42,565 bases of DNA. It comes from Phycisphaerales bacterium (lineage in GTDB: Bacteria; Planctomycetota; Phycisphaerae; Phycisphaerales; SM1A02). The stretch is taken from positions 1 through 42,565 of the forward strand of contig JAPKCC010000014.1 in the NCBI GenBank assembly GCA_028823105.1, written 5' to 3'. Below the pieces are notes generated by a model. It did no database searches. It worked only from the letters and a program-made list of their open reading frames with translations, and was not told the origin of the DNA. Made by a program: the position numbers and the translations under genes. Positions 25,938-34,335 of this stretch are shown one piece after another; position 1 is the first letter of the stretch, and each line of letters opens with the position of its first letter.

Positions 25938-25967
25938 GCCATCGGATGCCATCGGATGCCATCGGAT
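25938..25967. repeat. Tandem repeat, 3 copies of a 10-bp unit
   Basis: The unit GCCATCGGAT occurs three times in direct succession (25938-25967). A degenerate continuation GCATTCGGCATTCG follows. It begins at the tail of the hairpin upstream and lies ~120 bases before the start of the next gene. Confidence 0.9.
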
Positions 25968-26085
25968 GCATTCGGCATTCGTCCGGATCACATGCTCCGC
26001 GTCGAGGCGCCTGCAAATCCGCCTGACGTCCCGGACTGTGCTTGAAGCGGTTCTAGAGTGCGAACAAGAGGGCGGAGATGAACTC

Positions 26086-26640
26086 ATGTTCGATTCGACG
26101 GAGCGGGATCGAATCTTCGATCGCAAGCGTGCTTCTCGCGAAGGCGCCATCGACCGGTTGCATTCTGCAGCGATCGTGGGCCGTGGCATCGAAGACCGAG
26201 GCTATTGGACGCTGGTACACGATCTGGAGATCGCCGCCTTGACGACGAATCTCGAACAGCTCGACGAGATCGGCATCGAGGTGCCGATGACCGACGCGAT
26301 TGATGACGACGAACTTCGTCTTTCGCTTGCAGAGGTGGTTCGTGGTCTGGCCGAATTGGAGGTCTACCTCCTGCACTCTGATCATCTCGACGACCGGTCG
26401 CTGCATCGGCGGCTTCGTGACGATGTGTTGAAGGATCAAGTGCGGGATCTACCACCACGGATCGGTTGTCGCGAATGGATCGACCTCGCGAGCGGTCTCG
26501 GTGATCCCGTCGAAACCTGGCTCCGATACCACGCAAGCGACGAAGAGCGAAGTGAGGCATCCGATCGCGGGGAGATCGTTCCGCCGAGATCGAAGAAGAA
26601 AGCTGATCGGGATCGGTCGCTCCCGCGTCCCAATGCGTGA
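26086..26640 (+). CDS. Conserved-looking protein of unknown function, 184 aa
   Basis: I do not recognise this family. The ATG at 26086 is chosen over an earlier in-frame start because GGCGGAGA precedes it at the right distance and the sequence becomes protein-like there (MFDSTERDRIFDRKRASREG). The product is charged and mostly helical, with a middle section HDLEIAALTTNLEQLDEIGIEVP and LSLAEVVRGLAELEVYLLHSDHLDD. Its C-terminal tail is strongly basic (PPRSKKKADRDRSLPRPNA). There is no signal peptide or membrane helix. The gene stands alone between the non-coding region and a convergent sulfatase. Confidence 0.65.
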   Translation: MFDSTERDRIFDRKRASREGAIDRLHSAAIVGRGIEDRGYWTLVHDLEIAALTTNLEQLDEIGIEVPMTDAIDDDELRLSLAEVVRGLAELEVYLLHSDHLDDRSLHRRLRDDVLKDQVRDLPPRIGCREWIDLASGLGDPVETWLRYHASDEERSEASDRGEIVPPRSKKKADRDRSLPRPNA

Positions 26641-26645
26641 TCGCA

Positions 26646-26680
26646 TCGACGGTCGACCGTCGACGTTCGACTTTTAATCT
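26646..26680 (+). terminator. Probable terminator between convergent genes
   Basis: An 18-bp perfect palindrome (26646-26663, centred on GTCGAC) starts 5 bases after the stop of the unknown protein gene. CTTTTAATCTT follows from 26671. The T-run overlaps the stop codon of the convergent sulfatase. Confidence 0.5.
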
Positions 26681-28305
26681 TCAATCTCGGTCGCGCGGAG
26701 CGCCGCCGCGTGTGCGCCGGGCCGCGTGACCGGCTGGTTGGTCCGTACGTCGATGGAGATCGAGGCGTCGGTGTCTACGTACCACGCCTCAAGTGCGAGC
26801 AAGAGACTCTGGACGATCTCGGGTCGATCCTCCGCGAGATTCCGGGTTTCGCCGAGGTCGCTCGCGAGGTTGTACAACTCGATCCGCGGCCCATCGTGAA
26901 AGTAGAGAAGTTTCCATTCGCCGCGCCGGAATGACGTAAAGGGTTCGATGCCCGGTCCGCTTGCACCCCACTGATGGGGCATGTGCCAGGCAAGGCCCCG
27001 GTCGTCGCTCGGGATCGGCGTATCGCCGCCCGCGCGGAGCAGGCCAACGAGAGATTCTCCGTCGACGGTCGGGGCATGCTCGGCCGGGAGGGTTGTCTTC
27101 GTGAGTTCGAGCACGGTGGGGAAGAGGTCGATCACCGTGACCGGGGTCGATATCCGGCGGCCATCCGCGTGGATGTCGGCCTGCCCGGGCCCGGAGACGA
27201 CCAGTGGTACTCGGACCCCGCCTTCATAGGCAGACCCCTTTCCACTTCGGAGCGGCGCATTGTGGACGTGGCGTGGTCCGCCCCGGGCGTGGGCGGAGAG
27301 TCCACCGTTGTCGCTCGCGAAGATGACGATGGTGTCATCGGTGAGTCCCAGTTCGTCGATGGTGTCGAGAATCCGCCCCAGCGCGGCATCGGCCGACTCG
27401 ATCATCGTGGCGTACGCCGCTTCTCGCCGATCGATCCCTTCGTAGTGATCGAGATGACGGGGATTCGCCATGATCGGAGCATGGACGGCGTACGGCGCAA
27501 AGTGAAGGAAGAACGGCCGATCATCCGTGGTCTTTCTACGGATTTCGGCCACCGCCTTTTCCGCGAGGACGTCGGTGAGGAAAACGTCGCGACCGTGATA
27601 CTCCTCGAGGTCGGGGACATCCCAGACGCTCGGTCCGGTCTTCCCCTGGCGTTTCTTGGCGCCGAAATCGTGGATTCCAAAAAAACTGCCGGGACCACCG
27701 GCCGCATGTCCTGCAATGTTGGTTTCGAATCCCAGGTTTGTCGGATCGGCGCCACTCGTGCCGATCGCGCCGAAGTGGGCCTTGCCGATGTGGATCGTGC
27801 GGTAGCCCGACGCCTGAAGAAGGCCTGGCAGGGTGGTGTCTTCCGAGGAGAGTCCTTCGAGACGCCACGGCGGGTTCTTCAGCCGAGGGTGCTTCGTCGA
27901 GTTGTCGCGATCGGCATGAAGTGTCCAGTAGGTGATCCCGCTGCGACCGGGATGCTGGCCGGTCATCAAGGCGGTCCGGGTCGGCGTGCAGACCGGACTC
28001 GCGGCGTAGGCATCGGTGAAGATGATGCCCCGGGATGCGAGCCGTTCCAGATTCGGGGTGCGATAGCGCCGATTGAAATCAGTGGTCTCGGGACCGAGTG
28101 GGAGGGAGATGTCCTGCCACCCGAGGTCATCCACCATGACGACGACGACGTTGGGCCGTGGTGGATCCACGATCTCCACGATCTCCACGATCTTGAGGAT
28201 CTCGAGGGGGCGAGCGGCGACGGTCAGAAGCAGCACTCCGAGAAGTGCGGGAGCGATGAGGTACCTGTTGACCCGTGTGGGGCGATGGTGATGGGTCGTC
28301 TGCAT
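26674..28305 (-). CDS. Exported sulfatase (type I, formylglycine-dependent)
   Basis: The 543-aa enzyme should hydrolyse sulfate esters, probably on algal or other marine polysaccharides. An N-terminal hydrophobic segment (YLIAPALLGVLLLTVAA) acts as signal or anchor. The core begins at PNVVVVMVDDLGWQD (metal ligands Asp59 and Asp60). Cys106 in SPVCTPTRTALMTGQ is the residue converted to formylglycine (CxPxR motif). GKAHFG, FLHFAPYAVHAP and IFASDNGG complete the active site. Between signal and core lies an odd IVEIVEIV stretch encoded by a 9-bp tandem repeat. It is divergent from the OPT transporter gene, with only 66 bases between. The maturase is not in the window. Confidence 0.95.
   Translation of the reverse strand: MQTTHHHRPTRVNRYLIAPALLGVLLLTVAARPLEILKIVEIVEIVDPPRPNVVVVMVDDLGWQDISLPLGPETTDFNRRYRTPNLERLASRGIIFTDAYAASPVCTPTRTALMTGQHPGRSGITYWTLHADRDNSTKHPRLKNPPWRLEGLSSEDTTLPGLLQASGYRTIHIGKAHFGAIGTSGADPTNLGFETNIAGHAAGGPGSFFGIHDFGAKKRQGKTGPSVWDVPDLEEYHGRDVFLTDVLAEKAVAEIRRKTTDDRPFFLHFAPYAVHAPIMANPRHLDHYEGIDRREAAYATMIESADAALGRILDTIDELGLTDDTIVIFASDNGGLSAHARGGPRHVHNAPLRSGKGSAYEGGVRVPLVVSGPGQADIHADGRRISTPVTVIDLFPTVLELTKTTLPAEHAPTVDGESLVGLLRAGGDTPIPSDDRGLAWHMPHQWGASGPGIEPFTSFRRGEWKLLYFHDGPRIELYNLASDLGETRNLAEDRPEIVQSLLLALEAWYVDTDASISIDVRTNQPVTRPGAHAAALRATEIED
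28162..28206. repeat. 9-bp tandem repeat inside sulfatase gene
   Basis: The plus strand reads about five near-copies of GATCTCCAC (perfect at 28171-28179 and 28180-28188, diverged on both sides). On the coding strand this gives alternating ILKIVEIVEIVDPP between signal peptide and catalytic domain. A multiple of nine keeps the frame when copies are gained or lost. Confidence 0.85.
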
Positions 28306-28371
28306 GATTGAAGCCTAGCGATCAGGGAACGAAAGGAGACGGAATCCCGCTCCAGACGTTAGATTCCGGAC

Positions 28372-30363
28372 ATGAGCATTGATTCACAGCATGATGGCCA
28401 CCCCGTTCCTGAAAATACTTCGACCGAGAAGCATGGGGTGACGCCCGGTCCGAGCGACCGTGAGCCGAGTCGCTCCGCGGAGCAGATCTATCGTCCGACG
28501 TACGGCGAAGCGCAACTGTCGTGGCGAGCGGTGATCACCGGCTGTTTGCTCGGAGCGGTGGTCGCCTCCATGAACATCTACTTCGGCCTCAAGACCGGGT
28601 GGTCGATCGGTGGTTCCTTGATCGCCGCCATTCTGGGCTTCAGCGTGTGGAAGGCATTGGCTTCCGTGGGATTCCGGCCACTGTCGGTGTTGGAGACCAA
28701 CATCGCCCAGACTTCCGGGAGCGCCGCCGGCTCGATGACAAGTGCAGCGGGGATGTTGAGTGCGATCCCGGCGCTCGGGCTCCTCGGTCTGGAGTTCTCG
28801 TACCTGCAACTGGCAGGTTGGGCATTGGCCGTCGGCTTCCTCGGCGTCTTCTATGCGATCCCGCTTCGTAATCAGATGGTGGTGGTAGAGAAGCTCAGAT
28901 TTCCCACCGGCACGGCCACCGCGGAGACCATCGTCTCGATGAACTCTTCGGGTGGCGCGGGCGACGCACTCAAGCAGGCGAGGTTCCTTCTCATCTGGGC
29001 GTTGATCGCCGCCGCGTTCACCCAGGTGAAATATTTCTATCCGATCATCGAGCACCCGATGTTCGCGAATCTGATCGCCGGTCCGGAGCGGGTCGCGTTG
29101 ATCAATGCCGGTGATGCGGCGGCGAGCATCGGGGCGACCGGGCTCTTCGTCATCGCAGGGATGTGGGGATTTAGTCTGCTCATCTCACCGCTGATGTTCG
29201 GTGCGGGGATCCTCATCGGGCCACGAATCGGAACCTCACTCCTGTTGGGCGCGATTCTCGGTTGGGCCATTCTCGGCCCCTGGTCGAAGTCGCAGGGTTG
29301 GGCCGAGGGATCGATCATGTCCTACGCCGACGGCCCACGGGGATGGTTGTTGTGGCCGGGGGTGGCCATCATGATCGCCGACGCCTTTGCGAATCTCGCC
29401 TTGTCGTGGCGGACGATACTCAACACCTTCCGTCCCGGGGCATCGGCGATGACCGACGGCGACGAGATGGAACCGGCGTCGATGCTGGTACCCAACTCCT
29501 GGTGGATCATCGGTCTGGGGATCGCAAGTGTGATCACCATGACGGTCGCCCATTCGGTCTTCGGGATCCCCTGGTGGATGACGCTGCTTGCCGTCGCCAT
29601 GAGTTCGGTGCTCGCGATGATCGCCACCCGGTCCACGGGCGAGACCGACATTAATCCGATCGGCGGCATGGGCAAGGTCACGCAGCTGGCCTTCGGTGCG
29701 ATTGCGCCCGGCCAGGCGGAGACCAACGTTCTGGCCGCGGGCATCACCAGTGCCGGAGCCAGCCAATCCGGCGACATGATGCAGGACTTGAAGACCGGTC
29801 GGCTGCTGGGGGCAAGCCCTCGCAAACAGGTGATCGCCCAGCTCGCCGGAGTCTGCGTGGGAATTCCGATCTGCGCCGCGGTCTACAAACTTTTCGATTC
29901 ACAATATGAGATCGGAATCGACGAATCCTTTCCCGCTCCAGCGGCCAACGCGTGGAAGGCGATGGCGGAGCTCCTCAGCGGGGGCTTCGATCAACTTCCA
30001 CCGCAGGCACTTCCGGCGATCATCGGCGGGGCGTGCTTCGGGATCGCGTTGCCCGTGCTGCGTCGGTTTGTGAAACCGCTGGCACCCTTCGTTCCAAGTT
30101 CGCTGGCCATGGGCATTGCATTCATCGTTCCGGCGTACTACTCCGTCGCGATGTTCGCTGGCTCGATGATACTGGTGGCTTGGAAGCGTCTTTCGCCGGC
30201 TTCAGCGGCCGCCCTCGCCATCGCGGTGGCCAGTGGCCTCATTGCAGGCGAGGGGCTCACCGGCGTATTGTCCGCGATCGAGTCGCTCATCGGACTTCCC
30301 GAGGGTCAAGGCATTACAGCGGCGCTGGAGTGGGTGTTCGGTGGGGGATCGTCGGGCACGTGA
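28372..30363 (+). CDS. OPT-family oligopeptide transporter
   Basis: The 663-aa integral membrane protein has a ~45-residue hydrophilic N-terminus and then about 14-16 hydrophobic helices. The first helices carry the OPT signature around MNIYFGLKTGWSIGGSLIAA. PLSVLETNIAQTSGSAAGSM and LRFPTGTATAETI are further conserved segments, with GAGILIGPRIGTSLLLGA in the middle. Members of the superfamily import peptides or metal chelates; the substrate cannot be told from the sequence. The gene is followed by an MscS channel 106 bases later in the same direction. Confidence 0.93.
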   Translation: MSIDSQHDGHPVPENTSTEKHGVTPGPSDREPSRSAEQIYRPTYGEAQLSWRAVITGCLLGAVVASMNIYFGLKTGWSIGGSLIAAILGFSVWKALASVGFRPLSVLETNIAQTSGSAAGSMTSAAGMLSAIPALGLLGLEFSYLQLAGWALAVGFLGVFYAIPLRNQMVVVEKLRFPTGTATAETIVSMNSSGGAGDALKQARFLLIWALIAAAFTQVKYFYPIIEHPMFANLIAGPERVALINAGDAAASIGATGLFVIAGMWGFSLLISPLMFGAGILIGPRIGTSLLLGAILGWAILGPWSKSQGWAEGSIMSYADGPRGWLLWPGVAIMIADAFANLALSWRTILNTFRPGASAMTDGDEMEPASMLVPNSWWIIGLGIASVITMTVAHSVFGIPWWMTLLAVAMSSVLAMIATRSTGETDINPIGGMGKVTQLAFGAIAPGQAETNVLAAGITSAGASQSGDMMQDLKTGRLLGASPRKQVIAQLAGVCVGIPICAAVYKLFDSQYEIGIDESFPAPAANAWKAMAELLSGGFDQLPPQALPAIIGGACFGIALPVLRRFVKPLAPFVPSSLAMGIAFIVPAYYSVAMFAGSMILVAWKRLSPASAAALAIAVASGLIAGEGLTGVLSAIESLIGLPEGQGITAALEWVFGGGSSGT

Positions 30364-30400
30364 CCCGTCGGTCATCTTGGCGATCAGCACCAGTTCTTAG

Positions 30401-30436
30401 TCTCATCAGTCTCATCAGTCTCATCAGTCTCATCGG
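30401..30436. repeat. 9-bp tandem repeat upstream of the MscS gene
   Basis: Three perfect copies of TCTCATCAG (30401-30427) and one variant copy TCTCATCGG (30428-30436) lie in the 106-base gap, ending 33 bases before the MscS start codon. Any change in copy number would alter the 5' leader of that gene. Confidence 0.95.
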
Positions 30437-30469
30437 CTTTTCTTTAATTTCATTTCGGGAACAAGAATC

Positions 30470-31414
30470 ATGAGCATCGGATTCAGTGGTCAGGACACGG
30501 GCGCGGCGGCGGCAGCGGCGCCGTCCAAGGCAGCAGGCGCGGGAGACGCTGCGACGTCAGCGGTGTCTGCGACGGATGTCACGGATTGGGTGAACGCCGC
30601 GGGCACGCAACTCGTGGATTTGACGGTGAGCTATGCGCCGCGGGTTGGGCTCGCGATCCTGGTGTTGGTGATCGGCTGGGTGGTGATCGGGATCTTCCGA
30701 AGGGCCATTAACCGTGTACTTGGGATGAAGCAGGTCGACGTCACGGTGGGGCACTTCCTCGCGAGCCTCGCGTCGATCGCTCTGAAGGTCATGCTTCTGC
30801 TGTCGGTCGCGGGCATGCTGGGAATTGAGGTGACGTCCTTCATCGCGATTCTGTCGGCCGCCACGCTGGCCATCGGTATGGCACTGAAGGGAACGCTGTC
30901 GAACTTCGCCGGTGGTATCTCAGTGATGCTGTTCCGCCCCTACAAAGTCGGTGACTTCATTACCGGGGCGGGCCAGAGTGGTTCGGTCAAGGCGATTCAC
31001 ATCTTCAACACGGTCCTCACCACAGGTGACAACCAGACGGTGATCATCCCGAACAATTCGATTTCCACCGGCGTTCTGATCAACTCGTCAACCCAAAGCA
31101 CTCGTCGCATTCAGATCGATGTGGGAATCGGTTATGAGGACGACATTGATGAGGCACGAAAAGTTGTGATGGACCTGATCGCGAAGGACCAACGCGTGCA
31201 TGCGGAACCGGCGCCGATGGTGGCGGTCGGCGCCCTGGGTGCGAGTTCGGTCGACTTGGTCATTCGATTCTGGGTAGACGCAGGGGACCTCTGGCCCACG
31301 AAATTCGACTTCAACGAGAACCTGAAGAAGGCGTTCGATGCCGCTGGAATCAATATTCCCTATCCGCAGCAGGTCGTCCACCATGTCCGCGAGAAGGACG
31401 CCAGCGCACCCTGA
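30470..31414 (+). CDS. mscS: Small-conductance mechanosensitive channel MscS
   Basis: The 314-aa product would release solutes on osmotic downshock. After an Ala-rich N-terminus (GAAAAAAPSKAAGAGDAATS) there are helices at ~62-82, 100-120 and 123-150. The third is the pore helix with the Gly/Ala pattern (IGMALKGTLSNFAGGISVMLFRPYKVGDFI). The beta domain contains VIIPNNSISTGVLINSS, and the C-terminal domain RIQIDVGIGYEDDIDEARKVV is also typical. It ends 3 bases before the convergent sulfatase gene, so the two 3' ends are back to back without a separate terminator. Confidence 0.95.
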   Translation: MSIGFSGQDTGAAAAAAPSKAAGAGDAATSAVSATDVTDWVNAAGTQLVDLTVSYAPRVGLAILVLVIGWVVIGIFRRAINRVLGMKQVDVTVGHFLASLASIALKVMLLLSVAGMLGIEVTSFIAILSAATLAIGMALKGTLSNFAGGISVMLFRPYKVGDFITGAGQSGSVKAIHIFNTVLTTGDNQTVIIPNNSISTGVLINSSTQSTRRIQIDVGIGYEDDIDEARKVVMDLIAKDQRVHAEPAPMVAVGALGASSVDLVIRFWVDAGDLWPTKFDFNENLKKAFDAAGINIPYPQQVVHHVREKDASAP

Positions 31415-31417
31415 GCC

Positions 31418-32998
31418 TCAACCGTGCGTCCGAACATCCGCCCGGATCTGGTCGAGGATCGCCTGTAATCTGGCGACCTCGTCCGGATGCTGGGCGGCGA
31501 TGTTTTTGGTCTCGAAGGGATCGGTCGCGAGGTCGTAGAGTTGCGCACGGGGCTCGCCAGCTTGGGCGGTTCGTCGCTTGGGTGCGGTGAATCCACCGCT
31601 TCCGAGGCCTTCGATGAACTTCCAATCGCCGACCCGGATTGCGAACATGCCATCGAGGCTGTGATGGACGATGCCGGCCCGGCTTGCCAGCAAGGTGGCG
31701 TCACCATCGGCAAGCAGAGGCATGAGGTCGATCGAATCCTCACCGCCGCGATCCGGCCGCGCGGCGGTCGTGGAGTGTGCGCCGTCCGCGGCGGCGATGC
31801 TCGTGGCGTAGAGATCGGTCAGGCACACGGTTTCTTCGAGCGTGGTTCCCGGTTCGATCACGCCGGGCCACCGAACCAGCAACGGGACCCGGTGTCCAGC
31901 TTCATGGATGTCCGCCTTCTGGCCACGCCATTCGAGGTTCGCGGCATGTCCCCACCGTTTGACGTCGGCGGCCGGCCAGTGCGATCCGTTGTCGCTGGTG
32001 AAGATGAAGAGCGTGTTTTCCGCGAGTCCGGAGGTCTCGAGGGCCTCGAGGAGTCGTCCCACCTCGAAGTCGATCTCGTTCACGAAGTCGCCGTAGTGCC
32101 CCGCGGAACTCGTTCCGCGGAAACGGTCGGTGGGAAGCCACGGGGTGTGTGGTGCACTCAGACAGAGTTCGAGAAAGAGGGGGCGGCGGTCATCGGCCTC
32201 GACGTGGTCGTGCACGATGGCGATCGACTCATCGATGGATCGCGCGAGGACCTCCTGATGCACGAACCCTTCCCCGATCGCACCTCCGCGCCAGAACCCT
32301 CCGCCGTCTTGGCGTCGATGCTTCGAACCTTTGATGGTCGTGGTGGGTGGAGGATCGCCCACGCCGTCCCGAAACCAGCAGTAGGGGGGGATGTCGAGGG
32401 AACTGGGAATTCCCACGCTCCGCTCGAAACCAACGGTGTGAGGTCCGGCATCGAGCGGCGCGGTCCAGTCGGTGGGACCTTCGGCGCCGAGGCCGAGATG
32501 CCACTTGCCGACGAACGCCGTCTCGTAACCCCGGGTGGCAAGTTCGCTCGCGATGGTCGGTCGGCCGGGTTCGATCAAGAGGGGGTCGTTGGTCCAAAGA
32601 ACGCCGGACTTCAATGAGCTTCGCCAGCAGTAGCGACCGGTGAGGATGCCGTATCGAGTGGGTGAACAGACGGCGCTGGGAGAATGGGCATCGGTGAAGC
32701 GGACGCCGGCGGCCGCGACTCGATCAAGATTGGGCGTCCCGGTGGCGGCTTCGGGATTGAAGCACGAGAGATCCCCAAGGCCGAGATCGTCGGCGATCAC
32801 GATCACGATGTTCGGTGGGGATGACGCGGTGGACGCGGTGGACGCGGTGGACGCGATGGATGCGCTGGATGCGATGGATGACGAGCTGGGTGAGGTGGTG
32901 GCCGTCACGCACCCGGCCACGGCAAGCAGCGTGCCTCCAAGAAGGCCAAGTGAGGCAGGATTGAAGGCTCGAAGTGATGGTGTGTTCGATGTCCTCAT
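31418..32998 (-). CDS. Lipoprotein sulfatase (type I, formylglycine-dependent)
   Basis: The 526-aa enzyme starts at the ATG at 32998, where a lipoprotein signal begins (LGLLGGTLLAVAGC, Cys30); a 41-codon upstream extension looks non-coding. A Ser/Ala/Thr linker (~38-60), encoded by 9-bp repeats, leads into the catalytic core NIVIVIADDLGLGDLSCF. Asp70 and Asp71 bind calcium, and Cys111 in SAVCSPTRYGILTGRY is the formylglycine precursor. KWHLGLG, CLSAPHTPWLP and FIFTSDNGSHW follow. The pattern resembles arylsulfatase A-type enzymes. Anchored to the envelope, it would desulfate extracellular or periplasmic glycans. It differs clearly from the other sulfatase in the window. Confidence 0.95.
   Translation of the reverse strand: MRTSNTPSLRAFNPASLGLLGGTLLAVAGCVTATTSPSSSSIASSASIASTASTASTASSPPNIVIVIADDLGLGDLSCFNPEAATGTPNLDRVAAAGVRFTDAHSPSAVCSPTRYGILTGRYCWRSSLKSGVLWTNDPLLIEPGRPTIASELATRGYETAFVGKWHLGLGAEGPTDWTAPLDAGPHTVGFERSVGIPSSLDIPPYCWFRDGVGDPPPTTTIKGSKHRRQDGGGFWRGGAIGEGFVHQEVLARSIDESIAIVHDHVEADDRRPLFLELCLSAPHTPWLPTDRFRGTSSAGHYGDFVNEIDFEVGRLLEALETSGLAENTLFIFTSDNGSHWPAADVKRWGHAANLEWRGQKADIHEAGHRVPLLVRWPGVIEPGTTLEETVCLTDLYATSIAAADGAHSTTAARPDRGGEDSIDLMPLLADGDATLLASRAGIVHHSLDGMFAIRVGDWKFIEGLGSGGFTAPKRRTAQAGEPRAQLYDLATDPFETKNIAAQHPDEVARLQAILDQIRADVRTHG
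32823..32885. repeat. 9-bp tandem repeat inside the lipoprotein sulfatase gene
   Basis: Seven consecutive 9-bp units are seen. Three are perfect GACGCGGTG (32823-32849), followed by GACGCGATG, GATGCGCTG, GATGCGATG and the diverged GATGACGAG. On the coding strand they produce the SIAS/AST linker between lipid anchor and enzyme domain. Confidence 0.9.
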
Positions 32999-33187
32999 GG
33001 AATCGACCGTACCGGGGAATCGAGGATGGCGACAGTCTGGGGTTGAGATCGCGTGATCCCGATTCGGGCGATCGCGGTCCAGTGTCGTTCCCCGAGCCGC
33101 GACTCCGACTAGCCGGATCACGTACCCTCGTCAGCCGCGGCACGCGGTGGTTCGTGCCTTCAAAGCCTCATTTCAGGAAGTGCCGTC

Positions 33188-34282
33188 ATGGATCTCTCCC
33201 ACTATCAGACGCTCGGGCGTTCGGGCCTCTGCGTCAGTCCCTTCTGTCTCGGATGTATGACCTTCGGTGACGAATGGAAAGCGGTCGGCGCCGGTGTGGA
33301 CGAGAGCCGGAGCGTGCTTGAGGCATACCTCGAGGCGGGGGGTAATTTTCTCGACACCGCCAACGTCTATACACACGGCCACAGCGAGGTGATCATCGGG
33401 GACTATTTCGCGGGGACACCCATGGTCTCCAGGGACCGCATCGTCATCGCGACAAAGTTCTCGGGCAACATGCATCCGGGGGATCCCAACGGCGGTGGAT
33501 CTGGGAGGAAGGCGATCATCCATCAGTTGGAGGATTCGTTACGGCGGCTGCGGACGGATCACATCGATCTCTACTGGTGTCACTTTCATGATCGCCACAC
33601 GCCGATCGAGGAGACCATGCAGACTCTGGACCAACTTGTCCAGAGTGGCAAGGTTCGGTACATCGGCTTCAGTGACGTCCCGGCGTGGGTTGTGGTGCAG
33701 GCGCAGTACGAAGCGATGATGCGGAATTGGACGCCGTTGATCGCGCTGCAGATCGAGTACAGCCTGGCGGAACGAACCGTGGAGGCGGACCTTATTCCCA
33801 TGGCTCGCGAACTCGGTCTCGGCGTCACGCCGTGGAGTCCGCTTCGAGCCGGGGTGCTGAGTGGAAAGTACCGACGTGATTCCCGTCCTGAAGTCGGCAC
33901 GACCCGAGTCAAGGTTGATAGTCCACATCTCAACGATCGCAACTACGAGATCATCGAGATGCTGGTCTTGATCGCGGAGGAACTCGGAGCCACACCGGCG
34001 CAGGTCGCGCTCAAGTGGGTCCAGAGTCGCGAAGGCGTCGCAAGCACGATCATCGGCGCCCGGCGCCGCGATCAGTTGCTCGACAATCTCGCGGCCCTTG
34101 CGGTCCCGCTCTCGAGTGATCAGGTTCGCCGACTTGACGAGGTCTCGAAGCCCACGCACTCGTTTCCCCATCCATTCCTCGCGTCGGTTCAGCCGTCCGC
34201 GATCCAGGGTGGCGTCCGGGTGAACGACGTGGTGGGTCCACGGGCGGAATTCCTTCCCGCGACGTCTGAAGACCGATGGTGA
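33188..34282 (+). CDS. Aldo/keto reductase
   Basis: The 364-aa NADPH-dependent oxidoreductase has the complete catalytic tetrad: Asp56 and Tyr61 in FLDTANVYTHGHSE, Lys90 in VIATKFSG and His132 in DLYWCHFHD. The N-terminus LGRSGLCVSPFCLGCMTFG and the cofactor motif TIIGARRRDQLLDNL are those of the AKR family that includes YajO/Tas-like proteins. The substrate cannot be inferred. It stands alone, divergent from the lipoprotein sulfatase across a 189-base gap. The last 30 residues extend past the usual barrel end. Confidence 0.93.
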   Translation: MDLSHYQTLGRSGLCVSPFCLGCMTFGDEWKAVGAGVDESRSVLEAYLEAGGNFLDTANVYTHGHSEVIIGDYFAGTPMVSRDRIVIATKFSGNMHPGDPNGGGSGRKAIIHQLEDSLRRLRTDHIDLYWCHFHDRHTPIEETMQTLDQLVQSGKVRYIGFSDVPAWVVVQAQYEAMMRNWTPLIALQIEYSLAERTVEADLIPMARELGLGVTPWSPLRAGVLSGKYRRDSRPEVGTTRVKVDSPHLNDRNYEIIEMLVLIAEELGATPAQVALKWVQSREGVASTIIGARRRDQLLDNLAALAVPLSSDQVRRLDEVSKPTHSFPHPFLASVQPSAIQGGVRVNDVVGPRAEFLPATSEDRW

Positions 34283-34335
34283 GGATGATCATCGCCTGCA
34301 GCTTGATTTGAGACACCGAGAGGATCAGCCCATTC

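Larger units (their letters stand above)
25583..26085. other. Non-coding region with AT-rich patch and embedded terminator-like hairpin
   Basis: No gene could be supported. Bases ~25640-25830 are clearly poorer in GC than the rest of the window and frames there look random. At 25900-25937 there is a terminator-like hairpin not linked to any known gene, then three copies of a 10-bp repeat. The region may encode a small RNA or be a decayed acquired segment. Confidence 0.5.
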
